From Kocuria flava (GTDB taxonomy: Bacteria; Actinomycetota; Actinomycetes; Actinomycetales; Micrococcaceae): DNA of 64,000 nucleotides. The notes beneath the pieces were generated by a model. That model had not been told where the DNA came from, did no database searches, and saw nothing but the letters and a program-made list of their open reading frames with translations. The stretch is from NCBI RefSeq assembly GCF_001482365.1, contig NZ_CP013254.1, forward strand, positions 2,666,001 through 2,730,000, in the 5' to 3' direction. The stretch's first letter is position 1; every line of letters starts with the position of its first letter. A program made the position numbers and the translations under genes. Shown here one piece after another: positions 44,361 through 55,325 of this stretch.

Positions 44361-45095
44361 TCAGGAGCGGACCAGGATCACCCCGCACTCCGGGCACACG
44401 AGCACCTCGTCCGCCGCCGCCGACCGGAACACGGCGGCGTCGGTGGGGCTCAGCGCGCTGCCGCACGACCCGCAGGCCGTGCCGCGCAGCTCCGCGGCCG
44501 CGGGCCGCTCGGCCGCCCGGCCGGTGCGGATCCGCTCGTAGCGCCCCACGAGCTCGTCGTGCCCCACCGCGGCCGCGACCTCGGGGCGGCGCGCCGTCAG
44601 CTGCGCGCGCTCGGCCACCAGGGCCGCCCCCTCCTCGTCGCGGGCGGCCACCCGCCGCCGGGCCTCGGCGTCGGCCTCCTTCAGCCGCGGCGTCACGGCC
44701 GCCCGGTGGGCCAGCGCGTCGTCCATCTCCTGCATGAGCGCGAGCTGCGCGTCCTCCGCCTCGGCGAGCTGCCGGGTGCGGGTGTCGAGCTCGTGCTGCA
44801 GCCCCATGAGGTCCTTCGCGGAGCCGCCCTGCTCGAGCCGGGCCCGGTCCGTGTCGATCGAGGCCTGCACCCGCGCCACCTTCTCCTCGGCCGCGGTGAG
44901 CCGTTGCGCGACCGCCTGCTCGGCGGCGTCCAGCTCCTTCGCGGCCGCGACCGCCGCGGCCCGCCGCTGCAGGGCGCGGGCGGTCTCCGGGGCCTCCCGC
45001 AGCTCCGTGATGCGGGCGGCGATCCGCCGCAGCCGGGCGTCGAGACGCTCGAGCTCCAGGAGGGCTCGCTGCTGCTCGGGGGTGGCGCGGGTCAT
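44361..45095 (-). CDS. Coiled-coil zinc-ribbon protein (C4-type, Rv2229c-like)
   Basis: Conserved actinobacterial protein of uncertain function, 244 residues. Residues about 10-190 are predicted to form a long coiled coil (Ala/Glu/Leu/Arg heptads); the C-terminus has a C4 zinc ribbon, CGSC then CPEC. It belongs to the DUF164-type family exemplified by M. tuberculosis Rv2229c and occurs next to a Nif3-like gene there as here. ATG at 45095 overlaps the nif3 stop (ATGA), so the two are probably coupled. A role in protein or RNA handling has been guessed for the family but not shown. Confidence 0.9.
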   Translation of the reverse strand: MTRATPEQQRALLELERLDARLRRIAARITELREAPETARALQRRAAAVAAAKELDAAEQAVAQRLTAAEEKVARVQASIDTDRARLEQGGSAKDLMGLQHELDTRTRQLAEAEDAQLALMQEMDDALAHRAAVTPRLKEADAEARRRVAARDEEGAALVAERAQLTARRPEVAAAVGHDELVGRYERIRTGRAAERPAAAELRGTACGSCGSALSPTDAAVFRSAAADEVLVCPECGVILVRS

Positions 45096-45985
45096 GCGGT
45101 TCCTCCTGCGGTCGGGCCGGGGGTCTCGAGACGGAAGTCCCAGGGATCGGTGCGCCGCGCGGAGACGACCACCTCGACGTCGTGGCCGCGGGCGGCGAGG
45201 GCCTCGCGCAGGGCCGCGGCGGCCGCCGGCAGCCACAGCCACTCGCTGGCGAAGTGCGAGAGGTCCACGAGGTGCGGGAGGCCGGAGCCGCCGGGACCCG
45301 TGGCGGCCTCGCGGGCCTCGGAGGCGGGGTGGTGGCGCAGGTCGGCGGTGACGTAGACGTCCGCGCCCGCGGCCCGGACCTCGTCGAAGAGCGAGTCCCC
45401 GGCGCCGCCGCAGACGGCCACGCGCCGCACGGGCGCGTCCGGGTCGCCGGCCACCCGCACGCCGTGGGCGGTGGCGGGCACGGCCCGCGCCAGCCGCTCG
45501 GCCAGCTCCCGCAGCGGGACCGGCTCCGGAAGCTCCCCCACGCGGCCGAGGCCGGCGGCCGGGTCCGCGGGGTGCGGGACCAGCGGCGCCGTCGCCGTCA
45601 GCCCCGCCGCCCGGGCGACGGCGTCGGAGACCCCCCCGGGGGCGGAGTCGGCGTTGGTGTGGCAGGTCAGCAGCGCGCAGCGGTTCTCGACGAGCTCGTG
45701 GACCACGGCACCCTTGAAGCGGTCGGCGGCCACGGAGGTCACGCCCCGCAGCAGCAGGGGGTGGTGGGTCAGCAGCAGGTCGTGGCCCCCGGACACGGCC
45801 TCCGCGACGACCTCGGCCACGGGGTCGACGGCCAGCAGCACGCGGCGCACCGGCTGCTCCGGGCGCCCGGTGACCAGCCCCGAGGCGTCCCACGGCTCCT
45901 GCAGGTGCAGCGGCCACAGCTGCTCGACGACCTCCAGGACCTCGGCGAGGGCGGGCGCGGGGGCGGGGGTGCGGGGCGGGCTCAT
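45092..45985 (-). CDS. Nif3-like dinuclear metal centre protein
   Basis: NIF3/YbgI/DUF34 family, 297 residues; proposed GTP cyclohydrolase I-like or metal-handling protein, function unsettled. Metal-ligand motifs are visible: LLLTHHPLLLRG, CHTNADSAPGGV, and near the C-terminus VDLSHFASEWLWLP, whose His and Glu complete the site. The middle segment contains VAVCGGAGDSLFDEV and ADVYVTADLRHH. ATG at 45985 lies exactly 7 nt after a TAGACT box. It heads a two-gene unit with the zinc-ribbon gene. Confidence 0.93.
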   Translation of the reverse strand: MSPPRTPAPAPALAEVLEVVEQLWPLHLQEPWDASGLVTGRPEQPVRRVLLAVDPVAEVVAEAVSGGHDLLLTHHPLLLRGVTSVAADRFKGAVVHELVENRCALLTCHTNADSAPGGVSDAVARAAGLTATAPLVPHPADPAAGLGRVGELPEPVPLRELAERLARAVPATAHGVRVAGDPDAPVRRVAVCGGAGDSLFDEVRAAGADVYVTADLRHHPASEAREAATGPGGSGLPHLVDLSHFASEWLWLPAAAAALREALAARGHDVEVVVSARRTDPWDFRLETPGPTAGGTA

Positions 45986-45991
45986 GGGCCC

Positions 45992-45997
45992 AGTCTA
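45992..45997 (-). promoter_or_regulatory. -10 box of leaderless nif3-like gene
   Basis: TAGACT on the minus strand, predicted start site exactly on the ATG at 45985. Confidence 0.5.
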
Positions 45998-46060
45998 GGG
46001 ACAGCCCCGCCGGCGGCGACGGGGCGGGAATGCTCCCGGCGCGCCGCTGTTGTACCGGGC

Positions 46061-46648
46061 ATGGCCTTCTCCCCGACCGACGACGACGCCACCGCCCCGA
46101 CCCCCGTCCGGGAGGGATCCTCCTCCCTCACCTACGTGCTCGCCGGCGGGTGCTTCTGGTGCCTCGACGCGGTGTACCGGGTCACCCGCGGCGTGACCGA
46201 GGTGGTCTCCGGCTACACCGGCGGCGCGCAGCCGGACCCCGGGTACTACGCCGTGTGCAGCGGCACCACCGGCCACGCCGAGGCCGTCGCGGTGACCTTC
46301 GACCCCGCCGTGGTGCCCTCGGAGGTGATCCTCGACCTCTTCTTCACCGGCCACGACCCCACGACCCTCAACCGCCAGGGCTACGACGTCGGCACCCAGT
46401 ACCGCTCCGCGATGTTCTTCGCCGACGACGCGCAGCGCGACGTCTTCCGGACCGCGATCGAGCGCGCCCAGGAGCACTGGAGCGACCCCGTGGTCACGAC
46501 CCTGGAGCCCCTCGGGCCGTTCTGGCCGGCCGAGCCGGAGCACCAGGACTTCTACGCGCGCCAGCCCTGGAACGGCTACTGCCAGGTGATCATCAACCCG
46601 AAGCTGGCCAAGGTCCGGAAACGTTACTCCGCGTGGCTTACCGCGTAG
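46061..46648 (+). CDS. msrA: Peptide-methionine (S)-S-oxide reductase
   Basis: Repairs oxidised methionine. The 195 residues contain the catalytic GCFWC at 30-34, VSGYTGGAQPDPGYY, GHAEAVAVTFDP, FFTGHDPTTLNRQGYDVGTQYRS and the C-terminal EHQDFYARQP, all standard MsrA blocks. The N-terminal 20 residues are a Thr/Pro/Asp-rich extension. I chose ATG at 46061 since it gives the usual start spacing; no strong ribosome site is seen. It is divergent from the nif3-like gene by 75 bp. Confidence 0.95.
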   Translation: MAFSPTDDDATAPTPVREGSSSLTYVLAGGCFWCLDAVYRVTRGVTEVVSGYTGGAQPDPGYYAVCSGTTGHAEAVAVTFDPAVVPSEVILDLFFTGHDPTTLNRQGYDVGTQYRSAMFFADDAQRDVFRTAIERAQEHWSDPVVTTLEPLGPFWPAEPEHQDFYARQPWNGYCQVIINPKLAKVRKRYSAWLTA

Positions 46649-46782
46649 TAGCGGTTGCGGCCCGTGGCTAGGCTGAGCTAGGACCGCGCCGCCGGCCCGC
46701 CCGCGGCGCCACGAGCACCACCCGTACGAGACCGTCCCCGAGCCCGTCGCACGAGACCGCGGGCAGAAACCGAGGTACCCCC

Positions 46783-47718
46783 ATGGCGAAGATCTACTCC
46801 GACGTCACCGAGATCGTGGGCCGCACCCCCCTGGTCCGCCTCAACCGCCTCGACGAGGGCCTGCCGGGCAACGTCGCCGTCAAGCTCGAGTTCTACAACC
46901 CGGCCAACTCGGTCAAGGACCGCATCGGCGTGTCCATCATCGAGGCCGCCGAGAAGGCCGGTGCGCTCGAGCCCGGCGGCACGATCGTCGAGGGCACCTC
47001 CGGCAACACCGGCATCGCCCTGGCCATGGTCGGCGCGGCCCGCGGCTACAAGGTCATCCTCACGATGCCCGAGACCATGTCCACCGAGCGCCGCGTGATG
47101 CTGCGCGCCTACGGCGCCCAGATCGTGCTCACCCCCGGCTCCGAGGGCATGCGCGGGGCCGTGGAGAAGGCCCAGGAGATCGTCGACACCACCGAGAACG
47201 CCGTGCTGGCCAGCCAGTTCGCCAACGAGGCCAACCCCGCGGTGCACTACGCGACGACCGGGCCCGAGATCTGGGAGGACACCGACGGCGCCGTCGACGT
47301 CTTCGTCTCCGGCGTGGGCACCGGCGGCACCATCACCGGCGCGGGCCGCTACCTGCGCGAGCAGAAGCCGGACGTGCGCCTCGTCGTCGTCGAGCCCGCC
47401 GACTCCCCGCTGCTGACCGAGGGCAAGGCCGGGCCCCACAAGATCCAGGGCCTGGGCGCCAACTTCGTGCCCGCGATCCTCGACCGGGAGATCTACGACG
47501 ACGTCTACGACGTCACCGTGGAGGACTCCGTGCGCACCGCCCGCGAGCTCGGCACCAAGGAGGGCATCCTCGGCGGGATCTCCTCCGGGGCCATCGTCTG
47601 GGCCGCCCTCCAGGAGGCCGCGAAGGAGGAGAACCGCGACAAGCTGATCGTCGCGATCGTCTGCGACTTCGGGGAGCGCTACATCTCCACCCTGCTCTAC
47701 GAGGACATCCGCGGCTGA
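46783..47718 (+). CDS. cysK: Cysteine synthase A (O-acetylserine sulfhydrylase)
   Basis: PLP enzyme making cysteine from O-acetylserine and sulfide. The 311-residue protein has NSVKDRIGVSII with the PLP-binding Lys45, EGTSGNTGIALAM, GVGTGGTITGAGRYL and GISSGAIVWAAL. The leader has GAGG 8-11 nt before ATG. It is followed 159 bp later by cysE. A weak promoter (TTGCGG and TAGGAC, 18-bp spacer) lies upstream near 46654-46683. Confidence 0.96.
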   Translation: MAKIYSDVTEIVGRTPLVRLNRLDEGLPGNVAVKLEFYNPANSVKDRIGVSIIEAAEKAGALEPGGTIVEGTSGNTGIALAMVGAARGYKVILTMPETMSTERRVMLRAYGAQIVLTPGSEGMRGAVEKAQEIVDTTENAVLASQFANEANPAVHYATTGPEIWEDTDGAVDVFVSGVGTGGTITGAGRYLREQKPDVRLVVVEPADSPLLTEGKAGPHKIQGLGANFVPAILDREIYDDVYDVTVEDSVRTARELGTKEGILGGISSGAIVWAALQEAAKEENRDKLIVAIVCDFGERYISTLLYEDIRG

Positions 47719-47877
47719 GCCCGCGAGCCCACGGCCCGCCCGCCCGGGAATAGCGATGCCGCTGTGCGGTGTTGCCCCCGGATGTGGGCGGGCCGTCGGC
47801 ACGCCCCGGCCCCTCCCGCGGGGCCGCACGCCCGCCCGGCGGGCCGACCACCGACCCCGGAAGAACAGAGGACAGCC

Positions 47878-48462
47878 GTGAGTTTCTGGAGCAGACTCTC
47901 CGAGGACCTGAAGACGGCCCGCACGCACGACCCGGCCGCCCGGTCCGACGTGGAGATCGCGCTCAACTACTCCGGGCTGCACGCCATCTGGGTCCACCGC
48001 CTCACCCACCGGCTGTGGCAGCGCCCCGACCGCCGGCTGCTGGCGCGCACCCTGTCCCAGCTCGCCCGCTTCCTCACGGGCGTGGAGATCCACCCCGGCG
48101 CCTCGATCGGGCGGCGCTTCTTCATCGACCACGGCATGGGCGTGGTGATCGGCGAGACCGCCGAGATCGGCGACGACGTCATGCTCTACCACGGGGTCAC
48201 CCTGGGCGGGCGGTCGCTGGCGAAGGTCAAGCGCCACCCGACCGTGGGCGACCGGGTCGTCATCGGCGCCGGCGCGAAGGTGCTGGGCCCCATCGAGATC
48301 GGTGCGGACTCCGCGATCGGCGCCAACGCCGTGGTGGTCAAGGACGTGCCCGAGGACTCCATCGTCACCGGGATCCCCGGCAAGGTGCGGCCCCGCACAC
48401 CCGAGAAGAAGCAGCCCCTCGTGGACCCGTCGACCTACATCGACCCGGCCATGTGGATCTGA
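47878..48462 (+). CDS. cysE: Serine O-acetyltransferase
   Basis: Makes O-acetylserine, the CysK substrate, and forms the cysteine synthase complex with it. The 194-residue protein is a short actinobacterial CysE: an N-terminal helical part with THDPAARSDVEI, then the left-handed beta-helix with HPGASIGRRFFIDHGMGVVI, GDDVMLYHGVTLGG and GANAVVVKDV. It ends in ...YIDPAMWI; the C-terminal Ile is what CysK's active site binds in the known complexes. GTG at 47878 follows AGAGGAC. Confidence 0.95.
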   Translation: MSFWSRLSEDLKTARTHDPAARSDVEIALNYSGLHAIWVHRLTHRLWQRPDRRLLARTLSQLARFLTGVEIHPGASIGRRFFIDHGMGVVIGETAEIGDDVMLYHGVTLGGRSLAKVKRHPTVGDRVVIGAGAKVLGPIEIGADSAIGANAVVVKDVPEDSIVTGIPGKVRPRTPEKKQPLVDPSTYIDPAMWI

Positions 48463-48487
48463 GCCGCTGCACCCTCCGGAGCGCGCC

Positions 48488-48542
48488 GAGGGGCGGCGTC
48501 CGGTGGTTCTCCCGCGGGGGGAGCCACAGGACGCCGCCCCTC
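48488..48542. terminator. Bidirectional terminator between cysE and gnd
   Basis: Arms GAGGGGCGGCGTCC (48488-48501) and its exact complement (48529-48542) enclose a loop with secondary pairing. It separates convergent genes. Confidence 0.7.
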
Positions 48543-48571
48543 GTCGTGCGCTGGGCGCGCGCGGGGTGGGC

Positions 48572-50035
48572 TCAGGCGATGACCTCGGAGCGGTCCCCGG
48601 ACCACAGGGTGTGGTAGGCCCCGGCGCTGGCGTCGTCGACGCGCCGGTAGGTGTGGGCCCCGAAGTAGTCGCGCAGCCCCTGGGTCAGGGCCGCGTTGAG
48701 CCGCGGGCGGCGCAGGGAGTCGTAGTAGGCCAGGGTCGAGGAGAACACCGGGGCCGGGATCCCGCGCTCCACCGCCCGGGCCACCACCCGCCGCCACGCC
48801 GGCAGCGCCGCCTCCAGGGCGGTGGTCACCGCCGGGGCGAAGAGCAGGTTCGCCGGGGCGGACTCCCCGGCGTAGGCCTCCATGATCGTCTCCAGCAGCT
48901 GGGCGCGGATGATGCACCCCTGCCGCCACAGCGAGGCGATCGCGGCCAGATCCAGCTCCCACCCGTACTCGGCCCCGGCCAGGGTGAGCATGTCCAGCCC
49001 CTGGGCATAGGCCACCAGCTTCGAGGCGTAGAGCGCCTGACGCACATCCTCCACGAACCCCGCATCCCCCACCACGTCCTCGGTGGTGGCCCCCACCCCG
49101 GCCGGCAACAGGCGCTGGGCCTGGGCGCGCATGGCCGGCTCGGCCGAGGACAGCGCCCGGGCGAAGACCGACTCGGCGATCCCCGTCACCGGGCTGCCCA
49201 GGGCCAACGCCTCCTGCACCGTCCAGGTGCCGGTGCCCTTCTGCCCGGCCGCGTCCACGATCACATCGATCAAGGGCTTACCCGTGCGCGCATCGACCTG
49301 ACCCAGGACCTCGGCGGTGATCTCGATCAGGTACGAGGCCAGCTCCCCGGTGTTCCACTGGCGGAACACTTCCGCCTGCTCCCCCGGCTCCAGCCCGGCC
49401 ACCGAGCGCAGCAGCTCGTGGGCCTCCCCGATCACCTGCATGTCGGCGTACTCGATGCCGTTGTGCACCATCTTCACGAAGTGCCCCGCCCCGTCCGGAC
49501 CGATCCACGCACAGCACGGGGCCCCGTCCTCGGCCCTCGCCGCGATCGACTCCAGCATCGGCCCCAACGAGGCATAGGACTCCTGCGGACCCCCCGGCAT
49601 GATCGAGGGACCCAGCAGCGCCCCCTCCTCCCCGCCGGAGACCCCCACCCCCACGAAGTGCAGCCCGACCGCGGCCAGCGCCGCCTCCCGGCGGCGGGTG
49701 TCCTGGAAATACGAGTTGCCCCCGTCGATCACGATGTCCCCCGGGTCCAGCAGCGGCACCAGCGCCTCGATCACCGCATCCACCGGCCCCCCGGCCTTGA
49801 CCATCACCAGGATCCGCCGCGGGGACTCCAACGCCCCCACCAGCTCCTCCAACGACTCCGTGCGCACGAACGAGCCCTCGTGCCCGTGCTCGGCCAGCAG
49901 GGCATCGGTGCGCGCCACCGACCGGTTGTGCAACGCCACCGTGTACCCCTTGCGGGCGAAGTTGCGGGCCAGATTCGCCCCCATCACCGCCAGACCCGTC
50001 ACACCGATCTGCGCCTTCTTCATCTCAGCCACCAT
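48572..50035 (-). CDS. gnd: 6-phosphogluconate dehydrogenase (NADP-dependent)
   Basis: Oxidative pentose phosphate step yielding ribulose-5-P, CO2 and NADPH. The 487-residue protein starts with the NADP fold (IGVTGLAVMGANLARNFARKGYTVALHNRS), then GDIVIDGGNSYFQDT, VGVSGGEEGALLGPSIMPGG, and the substrate loop HFVKMVHNGIEYADMQ. The Arg-Ser-x-Ala pattern after the second strand fits NADP. I list ATG at 50035; ATG at 50023 (MKKAQIGV) is an equally good start by homology. tRNA-Val is directly upstream on the same strand. Confidence 0.96.
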   Translation of the reverse strand: MVAEMKKAQIGVTGLAVMGANLARNFARKGYTVALHNRSVARTDALLAEHGHEGSFVRTESLEELVGALESPRRILVMVKAGGPVDAVIEALVPLLDPGDIVIDGGNSYFQDTRRREAALAAVGLHFVGVGVSGGEEGALLGPSIMPGGPQESYASLGPMLESIAARAEDGAPCCAWIGPDGAGHFVKMVHNGIEYADMQVIGEAHELLRSVAGLEPGEQAEVFRQWNTGELASYLIEITAEVLGQVDARTGKPLIDVIVDAAGQKGTGTWTVQEALALGSPVTGIAESVFARALSSAEPAMRAQAQRLLPAGVGATTEDVVGDAGFVEDVRQALYASKLVAYAQGLDMLTLAGAEYGWELDLAAIASLWRQGCIIRAQLLETIMEAYAGESAPANLLFAPAVTTALEAALPAWRRVVARAVERGIPAPVFSSTLAYYDSLRRPRLNAALTQGLRDYFGAHTYRRVDDASAGAYHTLWSGDRSEVIA

Positions 50036-50081
50036 GACACCCACCCTATTCGAGGGCGGGCGGGGCGAAGAACGGGGGCAG

Positions 50082-50154
50082 TGGGTCCTACCGGGATCGA
50101 ACCGATGACATCCACGGTGTAAACGTGGCGCTCTACCAGCTGAGCTAAAGACCC
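50082..50154 (-). tRNA. tRNA-Val (anticodon UAC)
   Basis: A 73-nt cloverleaf: acceptor GGGTCTT/AGGACCC, anticodon stem CCACG/CGTGG around loop TTTACAC, T-loop TTCGATC, discriminator A. CCA is not encoded. It lies 46 bp upstream of gnd on the same strand. Confidence 0.97.
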
Positions 50155-50273
50155 TGGACAACCGGGTGGACGGTTTGTGCAACCGCCAGCACCCGGTTCC
50201 CGAACAGGCTACTCGACGCTACTCATCGGTAACCGGCGGTTCTCGCGTGACCTTCGCCACGTCCGCGGCCATT

Positions 50274-51176
50274 CTAGGCGGCTCCGAGGGCGGCTTCGAG
50301 GGCGGTGAGGAACTCCCCCGCCCGGGCGTCGATCTTGACCCGTGCCGACCCGTCCGCGCGGGTCCGGCCGTGGTTGGCGATGAGCACGGGCCGCCCGGCG
50401 CGCACCGCGTGCCGCACGAAGCGCCGCCCGGAGTTGACCGTGAGGGAGGAGCCGACCACGAGCAGCGCCTCCGCGGCGTCGACCATCCGCAGGGCCCGCA
50501 GCACCCGGTGGCGCGGCGCGTTCTCGCCGAAGAAGACGACGTCGGGCTTGAGGATCCCGTCGCAGACCGGGCAGTCGGGCACCCGGAAGCCGGCCGTCTC
50601 GGTGATGACGGCGTCGGCGTCCGGGGCGAACTCGATGTCCTCCGGGGAGGAGAGGGAGTCGTAGAACCCGGGGTTGAGCTCGTCGAGGACGTCGGAGAGC
50701 ACGGCGCGCGGGATGCGGGTGGCGCACTGCAGGCAGCGCACCACGGAGTAGCGCCCGTGCAGGTCGACGACGTTCACCGAGCCCGCCGCCTGGTGCAGGC
50801 GGTCGATGTTCTGGGTCACCACGCCCGTGACGACCCCCCGCTCCTCGAGCCGGGCGAGCACGGTGTGGCCCGGGTTCGGGCGGGCCTCGGCGAGGTGGCG
50901 CCACCCGTACTGGTTGCGTGCCCAGTAGTGGCTGCGGCGTGCCGGGCTGGAGAGGAAGTCCTGGTAGGTCATCGGCGTGCGCGGCGCGGCGCCCGGGCCC
51001 CGGTAGTCGGGGATGCCGGAGTCGGTGCTGATCCCCGCGCCGGTGAGCACCGCGGTGCGGCGCCCGCGCAGCAGGTCCACGGCCGCCGGGAGCCCGGTGC
51101 CGAGGTCGGCGGCGTCCGGATCGGGGAACTGGTCGGGGACCTCGGGGCGGCCGTAGCCGGTGCGGAGGGTGCGCAT
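50274..51176 (-). CDS. NAD-dependent deacylase, Sir2 family
   Basis: Sirtuin removing acyl groups from lysine with NAD. The 300 residues carry TAVLTGAGISTDSGIPDYRG, TQNIDRLHQAAG, the catalytic HG in LHGRY, four zinc cysteines (CLQC and CPVC), KPDVVFFGE and VGSSLTV. The IDRLH and long linker resemble class II (SIRT4-like) sirtuins. It ends 119 bp from tRNA-Val. Upstream, 18 bp away, is the peroxiredoxin gene on the same strand, so both may be in one transcript. Confidence 0.94.
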   Translation of the reverse strand: MRTLRTGYGRPEVPDQFPDPDAADLGTGLPAAVDLLRGRRTAVLTGAGISTDSGIPDYRGPGAAPRTPMTYQDFLSSPARRSHYWARNQYGWRHLAEARPNPGHTVLARLEERGVVTGVVTQNIDRLHQAAGSVNVVDLHGRYSVVRCLQCATRIPRAVLSDVLDELNPGFYDSLSSPEDIEFAPDADAVITETAGFRVPDCPVCDGILKPDVVFFGENAPRHRVLRALRMVDAAEALLVVGSSLTVNSGRRFVRHAVRAGRPVLIANHGRTRADGSARVKIDARAGEFLTALEAALGAA

Positions 51177-51194
51177 CGGGGGCGTCCTGGCGGC

Positions 51195-51653
51195 TCAGCC
51201 CGCCAGCCGGGCCAGGGCCGCGCGGTAGGACGCGAGCTCCCGCGGGGTGCCGGGCTCGGAGCGGAAGGCGTCGACGACGGTGCCGCCGGCGTCCAGCACG
51301 AACGTGGCCCGCTCGGCCATCCCCGAGTCGGCGTCGAACACGCCGTAGCGCTGGGCCACGGCGCCGTGGGGCCAGAAGTCGGAGAGCAGGTCGAAGTCGA
51401 AGGACTCCTCGCGGGCGAAGGCCCGCAGCGCGTACTTCGAGTCCGTGGACACCGCGAGCAGGCGCACCCCGGCGTCCTCGAAGACCGACAGGCTGTCCTG
51501 CAGCTGGCACAGCTCCCCGGTGCACACGCCGGAGAAGGCGAAGGGGTAGAAGACGAGGGCCACGGGCCGCCCGCGCAGCGCGCTGAGCGTCACGGGCTCG
51601 CCGTACTGGTTGTCCAGCGTGAAGTCCGGCGCCGGACTGCCGATCTCGGTCAT
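51195..51653 (-). CDS. Peroxiredoxin, AhpE-like
   Basis: Thiol peroxidase of 152 residues. The peroxidatic site is FYPFAFSGVCTGELC, with Cys44 and a second Cys49 four residues apart. M. tuberculosis AhpE (Rv2238c), its syntenic counterpart near DUF3052 and aceE, has no cysteine at that place, so this protein may work as a 2-Cys, BCP-like enzyme. STDSKYALRAFA and FDLLSDFWPHGAVAQRYG match AhpE. ATG at 51653; the next gene upstream is DUF3052. Confidence 0.92.
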   Translation of the reverse strand: MTEIGSPAPDFTLDNQYGEPVTLSALRGRPVALVFYPFAFSGVCTGELCQLQDSLSVFEDAGVRLLAVSTDSKYALRAFAREESFDFDLLSDFWPHGAVAQRYGVFDADSGMAERATFVLDAGGTVVDAFRSEPGTPRELASYRAALARLAG

Positions 51654-51711
51654 GCGGGCTCTCCAGGGGTCCGGGAACGGCCCGGCCCGGGAGGGACGGC
51701 CGTGGGGCGGC

Positions 51712-52128
51712 TCAGGTGTTGCGCTTGGGCATCAGGCGGGTGGCGGACCAGTCGGAGCTCACCCGCGCCGTGGTGGTCACGTGCAGGCCGGCGGTCGGGG
51801 CCGCGTCGTTGACCTCGGAGGGCGGGACGTGGCCGTCCCGGCCGGCCTTGGGGGTCAGCAGCCACACCACGCCGCCGTCGTCCAGCGTGGTCTGGACGTC
51901 GACGAGGGTGTCCACCAGGTCGCCGTCGCCCTCGCGGAACCACAGCAGCACGGCGTCGACGACCTCCTGGTCGTCCTCGTCGAGCAGGTCGCCGCCGACG
52001 AGCTCCTCGATCCCCTCCCGGAGGTCGAGGTCGACGTCCTCGTCGTAGCCGAACTCCTGGATGTAGTCGCCATCCTTGAAACCGAGCTGGACTACCGCGT
52101 CACCCGCGGCGGTCTGGGCCTCGCTCAC
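51712..52128 (-). CDS. DUF3052 family protein
   Basis: Actinobacterial protein of unknown function, 138 residues, the counterpart of M. tuberculosis Rv2240c, which is also next to aceE. The acidic first half (GFKDGDYIQEFGYDEDVDLDLRE) is followed by VVWLLTPKAGRDGHVPPSEVNDAAPTAGL, the family's conserved block. GTG at 52128 is fixed by AAGGAG 6 nt upstream. It is divergent from aceE over 380 bp. Confidence 0.92.
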   Translation of the reverse strand: MSEAQTAAGDAVVQLGFKDGDYIQEFGYDEDVDLDLREGIEELVGGDLLDEDDQEVVDAVLLWFREGDGDLVDTLVDVQTTLDDGGVVWLLTPKAGRDGHVPPSEVNDAAPTAGLHVTTTARVSSDWSATRLMPKRNT

Positions 52129-52508
52129 TGCTTGCTCCTTCTGGGATCGGGCCGACGGTCGACGACCACGCACTGCGTGCCGGTGCGGGGCTCCGCCCGG
52201 ACCGGCCCCGCGGGCCGGGCCGGATACCGGCTTCACCCTCCAGACAACACCGGATCAGGGCCGCTTTCAAGCTCCCGGCCCCTCCGGCGCCCCCGCGTCC
52301 GTCCCGCGGGGCGCCGTGGAACGGGCTCGCCGCGGTGTGGAACGATGGACCCGACAGACACCGTGCGCACCGCACGGACCCGTCGGCGCGACCCGCCGGC
52401 GGGGCGGGCGGGGCGTCCCGGCGGCGCGAGCTCCGGGCCCCCGCACGCACCTGCGCGCGCGCCCGCCCGTGACCGCATCTCGGGCAGTCCCACGAAGAGA
52501 GGTTGAAC
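52129..52508. other. Divergent intergenic region DUF3052 / aceE (380 bp)
   Basis: Apart from the two ribosome sites at its ends I see no gene. TTGTCT near 52240 on the minus strand followed by TATCCG is a weak promoter candidate for DUF3052 (15-bp spacer). No clear aceE promoter could be identified. Confidence 0.4.
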
Positions 52509-55247
<2,739 letters not shown>

Positions 55248-55262
55248 GTCCTGTCCGCCCCC

Positions 55263-55299
55263 CGCGCCCCGGCAGCCCCTCGCGGGCGGCCGGGGCGCG
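55263..55299 (+). terminator. Terminator hairpin after aceE
   Basis: Perfect 11-bp inverted repeat CGCGCCCCGGC with a 15-nt loop, 15 bp past the aceE stop. It sits just before the fasR -10 box. Confidence 0.55.
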
Positions 55300-55312
55300 G
55301 CCGTGCGTGCTC

Positions 55313-55318
55313 TAAGCT
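55313..55318 (+). promoter_or_regulatory. -10 box of leaderless fasR
   Basis: TAAGCT, predicted start site one base before the ATG at 55326; no ribosome site upstream. Confidence 0.5.
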
Positions 55319-55325
55319 CGAGGGC

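Noticed and set aside
43938..44737. Plus-strand frames overlapping RNase P RNA and the zinc-ribbon gene
   Set aside because: The RNA core motifs and the minus-strand coiled-coil/zinc-ribbon protein explain the region.
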